From Lentimicrobium saccharophilum (GTDB lineage: Bacteria; Bacteroidota; Bacteroidia; Bacteroidales; Lentimicrobiaceae), in NCBI RefSeq assembly GCF_001192835.1, contig NZ_DF968182.1:2575113-2639112 (forward strand): 64,000 nt of DNA, given 5' to 3'. Numbering within the stretch: position 1 is the stretch's first letter; each line of letters starts with the position of its first letter. The position numbers and the translations under genes are program-made. Below are positions 8,732 to 16,457 of this stretch, in pieces. The notes below the pieces were generated by a model. It made no database searches, was not told the DNA's origin, and saw only the letters and a list, made by a program, of their open reading frames with translations.

Positions 8732-10804
8732 ATGAAAACACGAAATATATTGCTTTTACTGATCATCATCGGGTTGAATTTCACTTCCTGTGTGAAGGAT
8801 GAGGTATTTGAAGGCCCCCCGGTACTGAGCGAACTTTCCATAACCCCTCAGGCCCCCGGCGAAAGCGACATCGTTACGGTATCTGTAAAAGCTACCGACA
8901 TGAACAGCATCAAATCGGTAAAACTGCATTATGCCGTCGACGGCGTATCAGCCACCGGAATAAGCATGTCGGCTGGCTCCACCTCCAATGTATACACCGC
9001 GCAGATTCCGGCCCAGGGTGCCGGTAAAACGGTAACTTACTATGTGGAGGCCGAAAACGAGTCAGGGAAAAAAGCCTATACGCCTGAAGGAGCGCCGGCC
9101 ACCCCGGCTGCCTACACGGTTGGCGCCCCAAGCATTGTTCTGAACGAGGTTTACAGCAGGGGAACGGTTGAAGCCCCCGACTGGGTGGAAATATACAACA
9201 ACTCCGACAGCCCGGCCGATATCAGCGGCTACAAGGTTTACGATCCGGGCGGACAATCGGGTTCGAAACCAAAGAAAGAAATCCCGGCCGGTACCATACT
9301 CCCCGGCAAGGGCTTTTATGTGATTGTGGTTGACGACGGTACAGAAAGCGGATTCGGCCTTTCAAGCGGTGGAGATGAAGTATGGCTTGAAAATGCCTCA
9401 GGAAACATCATTGACAATGTAGCTCATCCGGCATTTGAACCCAGCCAGTCATACGGCCGCATTCCTGACGGAACAGGCACATGGCAGATTCTAGACAATA
9501 TTACCCGGGGCACTGCCAACGACGACTCCCCTCCCGTCCCTGTGATTCTGATCAATGAAGTATATAGCCGCGGCACAACCGAAAATCCCGACTGGATAGA
9601 AATCTATAACGCCACCACAGCCAGTATGGACATCAGCGGATATAAAGTATATGACAATGGCGGACAAGCCGGCACCAAGCCCAAAAAAGAAATTCCGGCA
9701 GGAACCACCATCCCGTCCAAAGGATTTTATGTAATCATAGTGGATGATGAAGACGCCAGTGGATTCGGCCTTTCAAGCGGAGGTGAGCAGGTATGGCTCG
9801 AAAATACTTCCGGCACCGTGATTGACGATGTTACCTTCCCTGCATTGGAGGAAACCCAGTCATACGGACGTTATCCGGACGGAGACGCCAACTGGCAGGT
9901 GCTTTTTGTCGCCACACCGGGCTCCGCCAACGACAACTCCCCGGCCCCATCAGCCGTGGTACTGATGAATGAAATTTATTCGCGCGGAACCACAGAAGAT
10001 CCCGACTGGATAGAAATATACAACACTTCAACAAGTGTGGCTGCAGATATCAGCGGTTATAAAATCTACGACAGTGGCGGACAGGCCGGCACAAAGCCGA
10101 AAAAGGAAATTCCGGCCGGCACCGTTATTCAGCCGGGAGGTTTCTTTGTAATTGTAGTGGATGATGAAGACGCCAGCGGTTTCGGCCTTTCGAGCGGAGG
10201 GGAACAGGTTTGGTTTGAGGATGCTGCCGGAACGATAATTGACGATATTACATTCCCCGCACTGGCTGAAACGGAATCCTACGGCCGTTTTCCTGATGGA
10301 ACATCCAACCTTCAGATTCTGAGCGTTATAACCAAAGGTGCAGCCAACGACAACTCCACCCCTCCTCCGGCTACCATTATTCTGATGAATGAAATCTATT
10401 CAAGGGGAACCACCGAAGATCCCGACTGGATTGAGATTTATAACGGCTCTGCCTTTGATGTGGACCTTTCGGGATACAAAATTTACGACGGCGGCGGACA
10501 GGCCGGCACCAAACCCAAGAAGGAATTCCCGGCGGGTACCGTGATTCCGGCTGGCATCTTCTGTGTGATTGTTACTGACACCGAGGACGAAAGTGGTTTC
10601 GGACTCTCCAGCGGTGGTGAACAGGTATGGCTCGAAAATGCGGAAGGCACTGTAATTGACGATATTACCTTCCCGGCCTTTGAGGAAACACAATCGTTTG
10701 GGCGAAAACCTGACGGTTCTTCAAACCTTGTGACTTTTACCGAGATCACCCGCGGATCATCCAACAACAACGCCGGCACGCTGCCCAAAGCCAGGCGGAA
10801 ATAA
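8732..10804 (+). CDS. Surface lipoprotein with four lamin-tail (LTD) repeats
   Basis: This 690-residue protein begins with a lipoprotein signal ending FTSC, so Cys20 is the likely lipidated residue. The acidic residues two to three positions after it (VKDE) resemble a surface-export signal of Bacteroidota lipoproteins. Residues 30-130 form an Ig-like domain (VTVSVKATDMNSIKSVKL). Four lamin-tail domains follow, starting near residues 134, 271, 409 and 549 with a period of 137-140. Each carries NE(V/I)YSRGT, DW(I/V)EIYN, SGYK(V/I)YD and SGFGLSSGG. Lamin-tail domains often accompany secreted nucleases and phosphatases, but no catalytic domain is present, so a binding or display role is more likely. 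It closes the phosphate operon, 31 bp after the porin, and a terminator follows. Confidence 0.85.
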   Translation: MKTRNILLLLIIIGLNFTSCVKDEVFEGPPVLSELSITPQAPGESDIVTVSVKATDMNSIKSVKLHYAVDGVSATGISMSAGSTSNVYTAQIPAQGAGKTVTYYVEAENESGKKAYTPEGAPATPAAYTVGAPSIVLNEVYSRGTVEAPDWVEIYNNSDSPADISGYKVYDPGGQSGSKPKKEIPAGTILPGKGFYVIVVDDGTESGFGLSSGGDEVWLENASGNIIDNVAHPAFEPSQSYGRIPDGTGTWQILDNITRGTANDDSPPVPVILINEVYSRGTTENPDWIEIYNATTASMDISGYKVYDNGGQAGTKPKKEIPAGTTIPSKGFYVIIVDDEDASGFGLSSGGEQVWLENTSGTVIDDVTFPALEETQSYGRYPDGDANWQVLFVATPGSANDNSPAPSAVVLMNEIYSRGTTEDPDWIEIYNTSTSVAADISGYKIYDSGGQAGTKPKKEIPAGTVIQPGGFFVIVVDDEDASGFGLSSGGEQVWFEDAAGTIIDDITFPALAETESYGRFPDGTSNLQILSVITKGAANDNSTPPPATIILMNEIYSRGTTEDPDWIEIYNGSAFDVDLSGYKIYDGGGQAGTKPKKEFPAGTVIPAGIFCVIVTDTEDESGFGLSSGGEQVWLENAEGTVIDDITFPAFEETQSFGRKPDGSSNLVTFTEITRGSSNNNAGTLPKARRK
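9131..10771 (+). repeat. Four tandem in-frame lamin-tail units of about 411-420 bp
   Basis: The four units encode residues 134-680 of the lipoprotein. Units 2 to 4 are more alike (QAGTKPKKE, SSGGEQVW) than unit 1, consistent with stepwise internal duplication. Such repeats could expand or contract by recombination. Confidence 0.8.
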
Positions 10805-10812
10805 TAACCCGG

Positions 10813-10851
10813 CCTGACAGGTTCCGCCAAAACCTGTCAGGTCTTTCTTTT
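10813..10851 (+). terminator. Rho-independent terminator of the phosphate operon
   Basis: An 11-bp perfect stem, CCTGACAGGTT (10813-10823) with AACCTGTCAGG (10831-10841), has a 7-nt loop and is followed by a T-rich run. Confidence 0.85.
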
Positions 10852-10906
10852 ATCCTGATTGCCGGCTGTAAGCAGCCCGGATGCAGTAACTTATAACCTT
10901 CTGAAT

Positions 10907-11548
10907 ATGTCAAAAGAAAAAATAGAGATCGGGGAACAATCAAAACCCCGTTTTGAATTCCGTACGTTTGGCCAGAATTTCGATGAGATCCATAAACGTA
11001 TGGCCAGGCTCTCCGTCCCCATTCCCGAAAAAGTCTGGGAGCGGCACTCCGACGAAATCTACATTATGTCGCGTACCAACGATATCAACAATACCAAAAT
11101 CCGCAACGGCAAAATGGACATAAAAACCTATGTACAGAACGTTGACGGGCTTGAGCAATGGAACCCACTCATGAAGGGCGAGTTCCCGATGAAAACCGAA
11201 ATGCTTCTGAAGGAGGTTTTCCCCGCTTTTCAGGTGGAAATCCCTTCGCTTACAAAAGATGAGTACACCTATGAAGAGTTTATGCAGATGATCAACGCAC
11301 ATCCTGACCTTCAGGCAGTGAGGGTGTATAAGCAGCGGTTCGGGTACATGGTGAATGATACCATCTGTGAATACGGCATCGTGCTGATAAACGGCGCAAG
11401 GGTGGTTACCATTAACTCCGAATCAACCGAGTTGAACGATATTCTCAAAACCATGAAGGATATCGGTGCCGAGGGGATTGAGAATATCAATTACCTTCAG
11501 GCCATAAAGAGAGTTATCGGCATGATTGACAAACCATTGGCTAACTGA
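10907..11548 (+). CDS. Divergent CYTH-like protein
   Basis: I start this at the ATG at 10907 (MSKEKIEI), giving 213 residues. An earlier non-ATG start at 10859 is possible but adds a sequence that does not look conserved. The pattern follows the CYTH/triphosphate-tunnel fold of the next gene: RFEFRTFG (residues 15-22) replaces the ExExK strand, KIRNGKMDIKTYV matches the basic strand, and VRVYKQRFGYMVNDT followed by CEYGIVLINGARVVTINSES matches the C-terminal strands. The ExExK metal and phosphate motif is reduced to xExxR, so catalysis is doubtful and a binding or regulatory role is possible. It precedes the canonical CYTH gene by 14 bp. The fold relation is my reading by eye and could be wrong. 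Confidence 0.65.
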   Translation: MSKEKIEIGEQSKPRFEFRTFGQNFDEIHKRMARLSVPIPEKVWERHSDEIYIMSRTNDINNTKIRNGKMDIKTYVQNVDGLEQWNPLMKGEFPMKTEMLLKEVFPAFQVEIPSLTKDEYTYEEFMQMINAHPDLQAVRVYKQRFGYMVNDTICEYGIVLINGARVVTINSESTELNDILKTMKDIGAEGIENINYLQAIKRVIGMIDKPLAN

Positions 11549-11562
11549 TAAAATTCACTGTA

Positions 11563-12030
11563 ATGGGAAAAGAGATAGAACGCAAATTTCTGGTAAAGGG
11601 CGAGTTCAGAAATCTTGCCCACAAGAAAACCCGCATCACCCAGGGTTATCTTTGCTCGGTGCCTGAGCGCACGGTAAGGGTGCGCACCAAGGGCGATCAC
11701 GGTTACATCACTATAAAAGGGATTGGCAATGAATCGGGGGCAAGCCGCTATGAGTGGGAAAAGGAAATTTCGGTGGAAGAAGTGCACGACCTGCTCAAAA
11801 TCTGCGAACCGGGTGTTATTGACAAGACCCGTTATCAGGTAAAAGCCGGGCCACATACCTTTGAGGTCGATGAGTTTTACGGTGAAAATCAGGGGTTGAT
11901 TGTTGCCGAAGTTGAACTCTCCAGTGAAGACGAGAATTTTGAAAAACCCGGCTGGCTGGGCGAAGAGGTAACCGGAATCACCAAATACTACAATTCCATG
12001 CTGATGAAGCATCCGTTTACAAAATGGTAA
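11563..12030 (+). CDS. CYTH domain protein (triphosphate tunnel metalloenzyme)
   Basis: This 155-residue protein is a single CYTH domain. The diagnostic ExExK motif is EIERK at residues 4-8 (E4, E6, K8). Basic tunnel residues follow in TVRVRTKG (R39, R41) and ITIKG (K52). The acidic pair of the late strand is in AEVELS (E116, E118). Small bacterial CYTH proteins of this type hydrolyse tripolyphosphate or related triphosphates in several characterised cases; others are adenylate cyclases or thiamine triphosphatases. The neighbourhood of phosphate transporters favours an inorganic polyphosphate substrate, which is inference. It sits between the CYTH-like gene and the DASS transporter with gaps of 14 and 17 bp, so an operon is likely. 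Confidence 0.9.
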   Translation: MGKEIERKFLVKGEFRNLAHKKTRITQGYLCSVPERTVRVRTKGDHGYITIKGIGNESGASRYEWEKEISVEEVHDLLKICEPGVIDKTRYQVKAGPHTFEVDEFYGENQGLIVAEVELSSEDENFEKPGWLGEEVTGITKYYNSMLMKHPFTKW

Positions 12031-12047
12031 AGTAAGCACTTACAATT

Positions 12048-13667
12048 ATGAATCAGGAAGATATGACGAAAGGCAGAAGCGAAGATCTGCTCGATATGCA
12101 CAATTACCGCATCGAGAAACTTCCCAAACGGGAAAAGTCAGGCTTTGAACGCTGGCTGGCGCTTGCCGGACCTTTGCTGGCATTATCGGCCTTTATTTTA
12201 TTTGCCTTTGTCATCAAGCTGCCATTTCTGCAGGATATAGATCCGGCAGGGCTGGTATCGGCCGAGGCGAAAAAAGCGTTCGAAAAGCTGGGCGCTTCCG
12301 GATTCACCCGCACGAATGAACTGATGCTGGCCATTTTCGTGGCCGGCATCATTCTCTGGATTACAGAAGCCATCCCCAACTACCTCACCTCCCTGATTAT
12401 CATTGTGAGCCTGGTCCTTTCCGGCGTACTTACCGAGAAAGTGGCCTATGCCCAGCTGGGTCATCCGGTAATGTGGCTGAACATCATGTCGTTTGTGCTT
12501 GCCAGCATGCTGGTGGCAACGGGGGTTGCCAAGCGGTTTGCCCTCTGGTTTATCCTCAGGTTCGGAAAAAATGCAGGCTCCATTTTCATGAGTTTCATCG
12601 TTATCAATGTGGTGCTTTCGGCATTTATATCGGCAACAACTGCAAAAGCAGCCATACTGCTGCCCATTTTTATGGTGATTGCAGCCATCTACGGAGCCCA
12701 CGGCGGCAGTAAGCGGAACAACTTCGGACGCAGCATCGTGCTTCAGAACCTGCTGTATATCAATATTGGCGCCAGCGGCTTTCTCACCGGTTCGGGCGCC
12801 AATCTGCTGGCCGCCGCCCTGATCGCCGGCGCCACCGGCAGCACCGTGTTTTTCTCTGACTGGCTTTTTGCCATGTTTCCGATGATGCTTGGAATGATCC
12901 TTATCGGCTATATCCTGGCCATGAAGGTGTTTTTCCCCTTGTCGCCTGAAGAACGCCTGCCGCAGATTGAAGGCGGTATGGCCCGCCTGAGGCAGGAATA
13001 CGAAAAGCTGGGCAAGCTAAAACCGGATGAAGTCAAAGCAGTGGTGATTTTTGCATTGATCCTTGGCTTCTGGTCAACCGATCGCCTGCACGGAATCAGC
13101 CCGACTGCCGTGGCTTTTGTAGGCGGAGTGGTCGCGTTGCTGCCGCGCATTGGCATCATCAGATGGAATGAAGTGGACATTCCCTGGCACCTGATGCTTT
13201 TTTCAGCCGGCGCCTATACCCTGGGTTCAGGACTGGACGTCACCGATCTGCCCAGCATCAGTGTTAACGCATTTTTCGATCACCTCGGCATCAGTGACCA
13301 AACACCATTTTGGGTCCTTTACCTGATCCTCACCGGCGTTATGATTTTCAGCGCACTTATTTTTCAGTCGAAGACCATGCGTGCCATGATCTTTATCCCC
13401 ATTGCCATTGGCGTTGCCGGCAGGTTTGATTACAGCATCATCAGCCTGGCACTGCCTGTAGCCTTTATGATAGAGCATGTATATGTACTGCCCTTCAACA
13501 GTAAACCGGCCGCTTTGCTATATGAAACTGACCATTACAGCCTTTCTGACACCTTTCGTTACGGTTTTACGGTGATGGTAATCGGCTGGATCATGAACAT
13601 AATAGGCGGAGAAACCTGGTTCAGATTTCTGGGAATTACGCCCGACGGTGTCTTTGGGCTTTTCTGA
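12048..13667 (+). CDS. SLC13/DASS family sodium-coupled anion transporter with altered SNT motifs
   Basis: This 539-residue membrane protein has 11 or more hydrophobic spans and a cytoplasmic N-terminus of about 35 residues. Family features include the amphipathic re-entrant hairpins around SAFISATTAKAAILLP (residues 191-206) and GASGFLTGSGANLLAAA, and in the second half SALIFQSKTMRAMIFIP and EHVYVLPFNSKP. In well-studied DASS carriers the two hairpins carry Ser-Asn-Thr, which binds sodium and carboxylate. Here they read S195-A196-T197 and S441-K442-T443. The loss of both Asn and the gain of a Lys argue against a standard dicarboxylate and fit an inorganic anion such as phosphate or sulfate, but this is inference. 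The gene follows CYTH by 17 bp. Confidence 0.87.
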   Translation: MNQEDMTKGRSEDLLDMHNYRIEKLPKREKSGFERWLALAGPLLALSAFILFAFVIKLPFLQDIDPAGLVSAEAKKAFEKLGASGFTRTNELMLAIFVAGIILWITEAIPNYLTSLIIIVSLVLSGVLTEKVAYAQLGHPVMWLNIMSFVLASMLVATGVAKRFALWFILRFGKNAGSIFMSFIVINVVLSAFISATTAKAAILLPIFMVIAAIYGAHGGSKRNNFGRSIVLQNLLYINIGASGFLTGSGANLLAAALIAGATGSTVFFSDWLFAMFPMMLGMILIGYILAMKVFFPLSPEERLPQIEGGMARLRQEYEKLGKLKPDEVKAVVIFALILGFWSTDRLHGISPTAVAFVGGVVALLPRIGIIRWNEVDIPWHLMLFSAGAYTLGSGLDVTDLPSISVNAFFDHLGISDQTPFWVLYLILTGVMIFSALIFQSKTMRAMIFIPIAIGVAGRFDYSIISLALPVAFMIEHVYVLPFNSKPAALLYETDHYSLSDTFRYGFTVMVIGWIMNIIGGETWFRFLGITPDGVFGLF

Positions 13668-13690
13668 TCTGCCTGAAAAGTAAAAATGCT

Positions 13691-13698
13691 TAATTTTG
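13691..13698 (+). promoter_or_regulatory. -7 element TAATTTTG, 4 nt before the start codon
   Basis: This is an exact TAnnTTTG match ending at 13698; the ATG begins at 13703. Transcription from it would start at or next to the ATG, giving a leaderless message. It could be an internal promoter of the operon. Confidence 0.45.
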
Positions 13699-13702
13699 TT
13701 TG

Positions 13703-15160
13703 ATGATTGAGGATCTGGTTAAAATACACGACAAGTTTTCTGTTGAAATCAAGCTGGGTTTTTATGCACGGCGCAAACAACCGGTGAGCGACTTTGCCGT
13801 GAATACCTGGATTTTTATTCCCAACAGTCTGGATATCAACCGGGGAACCTATCAGAAAGCTGATTTTTATCGCGACCTGAAATCCAACATCAGGCTGATT
13901 ACTCCTTCATATCTCTTACGCGATATCGCCGACAAGGAAAAACCTCCGTTTTCTTTACTGGAAAATGCACTTCAGCAGCTGGCTTCCGACCCTTCGCGCA
14001 CCCGGACCGCTGAATACGAATACCATATCAGGATGTTCGTATCCATCGTGAAAAGCTCACTGCGTGAGGAAATCCAGCATATTCTTGAAAACGGACTTGA
14101 CGAAGACCTGGATTACCTGGTTGATAATTTTGACAATTGCATCAATAACATCGCAGCAAATTTCCGCAGCCTGAAAAGGATCATCAATGTACCCTCCATC
14201 AGCAGGGAACTGATGAATTATTATTTTTTCGGTGACGAGTTTCTGAGCAACCTGTTCGAACAACATGCCTTTAAACTGATCGACGGGTTGAAAAAAAAGG
14301 GACACCTCACCGGGGATATCCGGGAAAAGATAATGGCACTGATTCATGCGGAAATCAATTACAAGAAGGAGAAGGGTTATCAGGTAGTTGAAAAGGAAAG
14401 TCCCAACCGCAACCGTAACCTGGTTTTCAGGTTGAGCTTACTCAAGAAATACGCGGAAAACGAGCTTTTTCTGAATACCAATCAGCGGCGCGACGGCGTC
14501 TGGATAGAGCAGGTTTACCTGAGTATTGCAGCAGGTTTGTCGATGGTTTTTGCGACTGCGGTCGCCTTTTCATTTCAGCAGAAGTACGGGAATTTCACCA
14601 TGCCGTTCTTTGTAGCGCTGGTGGTAAGTTATATGCTGAAAGACAGGATCAAGGAGCTTACCCGGTATTACTTCGCTCATAAGCTGGGCCGCAGGTTCTT
14701 CGACCACCGCACCGACATCAGCCTGAGCGAACATGAGATCGGCTGGAGCAAGGAAAGTATGGTTTTTGTTCCTGAGAGCAAAGTGCCGGGAGAAGTGCTG
14801 AAAATCCGCGACCGCTCAGCCATCCTGGAAGCCGACAACCGGAACAACCGGGAAAAAATCATCCTTTATCGCAAACTGATCCGGCTGAACCGTCAAAGCC
14901 TGGATGAATGCAGCTTATACCCCACCAGCGGAATGAATGATATTATCCGGTTCAATGTCTCAAACTTTATCCAGAAAATGGACAACCCCATCGTTCCGCT
15001 GTATTCACCCGGAAATAATGACGAAATAGAAACAGTTAAGGGCGAAAAGATGTATTACATCAATCTGGTGTTGCAGTTCAAAAACGAAGACCAGCTTGAC
15101 TATAAGCGCTATCGGATTGTCTTAAACAGAAAAGGGATAAATGAAATTGAAAAATTTTAG
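13703..15160 (+). CDS. Two-TM cytoplasmic/membrane protein of unknown family
   Basis: I do not recognise this 485-residue protein. The ATG at 13703 is preferred over the adjacent TTG at 13700. Residues 1-265 are soluble and mostly helical, rich in charged residues (SSLREEIQHILENGLDEDLD, INYKKEKGYQVVEKE). Two hydrophobic spans occur at about 273-291 (YLSIAAGLSMVFATAVAF) and 299-312 (MPFFVALVVSYML). The remaining 170 residues are soluble, with beta character and several Arg/Lys pairs. With no signal peptide, both soluble parts probably face the cytoplasm. It follows the DASS gene by 35 bp, and its own -7 element suggests partly independent expression. Constant association with CYTH and DASS genes, if confirmed, would place it in phosphate or polyphosphate handling. 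Confidence 0.8.
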   Translation: MIEDLVKIHDKFSVEIKLGFYARRKQPVSDFAVNTWIFIPNSLDINRGTYQKADFYRDLKSNIRLITPSYLLRDIADKEKPPFSLLENALQQLASDPSRTRTAEYEYHIRMFVSIVKSSLREEIQHILENGLDEDLDYLVDNFDNCINNIAANFRSLKRIINVPSISRELMNYYFFGDEFLSNLFEQHAFKLIDGLKKKGHLTGDIREKIMALIHAEINYKKEKGYQVVEKESPNRNRNLVFRLSLLKKYAENELFLNTNQRRDGVWIEQVYLSIAAGLSMVFATAVAFSFQQKYGNFTMPFFVALVVSYMLKDRIKELTRYYFAHKLGRRFFDHRTDISLSEHEIGWSKESMVFVPESKVPGEVLKIRDRSAILEADNRNNREKIILYRKLIRLNRQSLDECSLYPTSGMNDIIRFNVSNFIQKMDNPIVPLYSPGNNDEIETVKGEKMYYINLVLQFKNEDQLDYKRYRIVLNRKGINEIEKF

Positions 15161-15170
15161 CCCGATACCC

Positions 15171-16313
15171 ATGAAGGAACTTAACCTGTTATGGGTTTTT
15201 CTGGCCCTCATCGCTACATCGGCTGGCTGCCAGGGGGTGTCAATGCAAGGCTCGGGACCGGACATAAATCTGCGGACAATTACCCGGCTGCCATCAGCCC
15301 TCATCGAAAGTTCAGGAATTGCGGTAAGCGGCAGTAACAGAATATGGTCACACGAAGATTCGGGCAACAGCAATGAGTTGCACTGCTCCGACACTACCGG
15401 GAACCTTCTGAGAACTTTGGTTATCAGTAATGTATCGAATACAGACTGGGAAGACATCACTGCCGATAATGATGAGACCTGGTTTATAGGCGATTTTGGC
15501 AACAACAACAATCAAAGAACCGACCTGGCCATCTACATCATCCCTGATCCTGAAACCATTGAAGGAAATTCTGTATCTGCCGGGATCATCAATTTCAGCC
15601 TTTCTGACCAAACGGCATTCCCTCCGCCATCATCCGGCAGGAACTACGATATCGAAGCCATGGCCTGGTACGCCGATTCGCTTTATTTATTTACAAAAGA
15701 CCGCAGTAATCCTTTTACCGGAATTGTAAAAATGTATGCACTGCCTGATCAACCCGGGAGTTACACCGCCCGGCTGTCAGGGTCGTTTTTTGCCGGAAGT
15801 ACCACCGGCTCCGGAAGAGTTACGGCCGCTGATATAAACCTGCACACCGGCGAATTGATGCTGCTGACCAATGAAAAAATAATATCTTTCAAAGATTACC
15901 CGGATAACCGGTTTTTTGAGGGCACCAAAACCGAATATCATTTTATTACATCGCCCGGGCAGAATGAAGGACTTGCCTTTGTGAGCAGCTACAAGCTTTA
16001 TATGACGGAAGAAGGCAGCGGCAGTACCACAGGTTATCTGTATGAAATTGTTTTACCTCAACCTCATTCTGCTGCAAATCAGGTATTAAATCCCAATGGT
16101 CTTTTTGTTTACCCCAATCCGGCAAAGGAATTTCTTGGGTTTTCCCGGAAAATTGAGGGAGAGGCGGCAGTGTATTCCGTCGCCGGAATTTTCATGAGAA
16201 CACTGGCAGTGCATAACGGCACCGTCAACATTTCTTTTCTTAAACCAGGCTTCTATTTTCTATCCGTTATTATCAATCGGAGATGCTTCTTTGTACCTTT
16301 TCAGAAGGTTTGA
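15171..16313 (+). CDS. T9SS-exported propeller-like protein, possibly SdiA-regulated/phytase-like
   Basis: The ATG at 15171 gives 380 residues with a clean signal peptide (MKELNLLWVFLALIATSAGC). An ATG at 15141 would overlap the previous gene by 20 bp and adds ten residues. The body has repeated beta segments: SALIESSGIAVSGSNRIW, NTDWEDITAD, WFIGDFGNN, YDIEAMAWYADSLYLFTKD and ADINLHTGELMLLTNEK. This layout resembles six-bladed propellers of the SdiA-regulated or esterase-like phytase type, which I cannot separate by eye. The last 75 residues are a T9SS type A tail (FVYPNPAKEF, then KPGFYFLSV). A Cys at the signal end is unusual for a T9SS cargo and lacks a good lipobox. It is the last gene of the CYTH/DASS set. 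Confidence 0.75.
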   Translation: MKELNLLWVFLALIATSAGCQGVSMQGSGPDINLRTITRLPSALIESSGIAVSGSNRIWSHEDSGNSNELHCSDTTGNLLRTLVISNVSNTDWEDITADNDETWFIGDFGNNNNQRTDLAIYIIPDPETIEGNSVSAGIINFSLSDQTAFPPPSSGRNYDIEAMAWYADSLYLFTKDRSNPFTGIVKMYALPDQPGSYTARLSGSFFAGSTTGSGRVTAADINLHTGELMLLTNEKIISFKDYPDNRFFEGTKTEYHFITSPGQNEGLAFVSSYKLYMTEEGSGSTTGYLYEIVLPQPHSAANQVLNPNGLFVYPNPAKEFLGFSRKIEGEAAVYSVAGIFMRTLAVHNGTVNISFLKPGFYFLSVIINRRCFFVPFQKV

Positions 16314-16457
16314 TTGTGGTTGGTGCTGTTGTTTCACAGATACTAATACTTTGGCTGTTTCCAGGCAGAACAGGGTTTTATCGCCTTTAAAATACCTGTA
16401 TTCTTCCTTTCACCTGAGCATATTCTGATTTTTATTGTTATATGCTAAACTGGTTAA

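Noticed and set aside
13667-13703. Start of the two-TM protein at TTG 13700
   Set aside because: The adjacent ATG at 13703 is a better start and keeps the same 4-nt promoter spacing seen at other genes.
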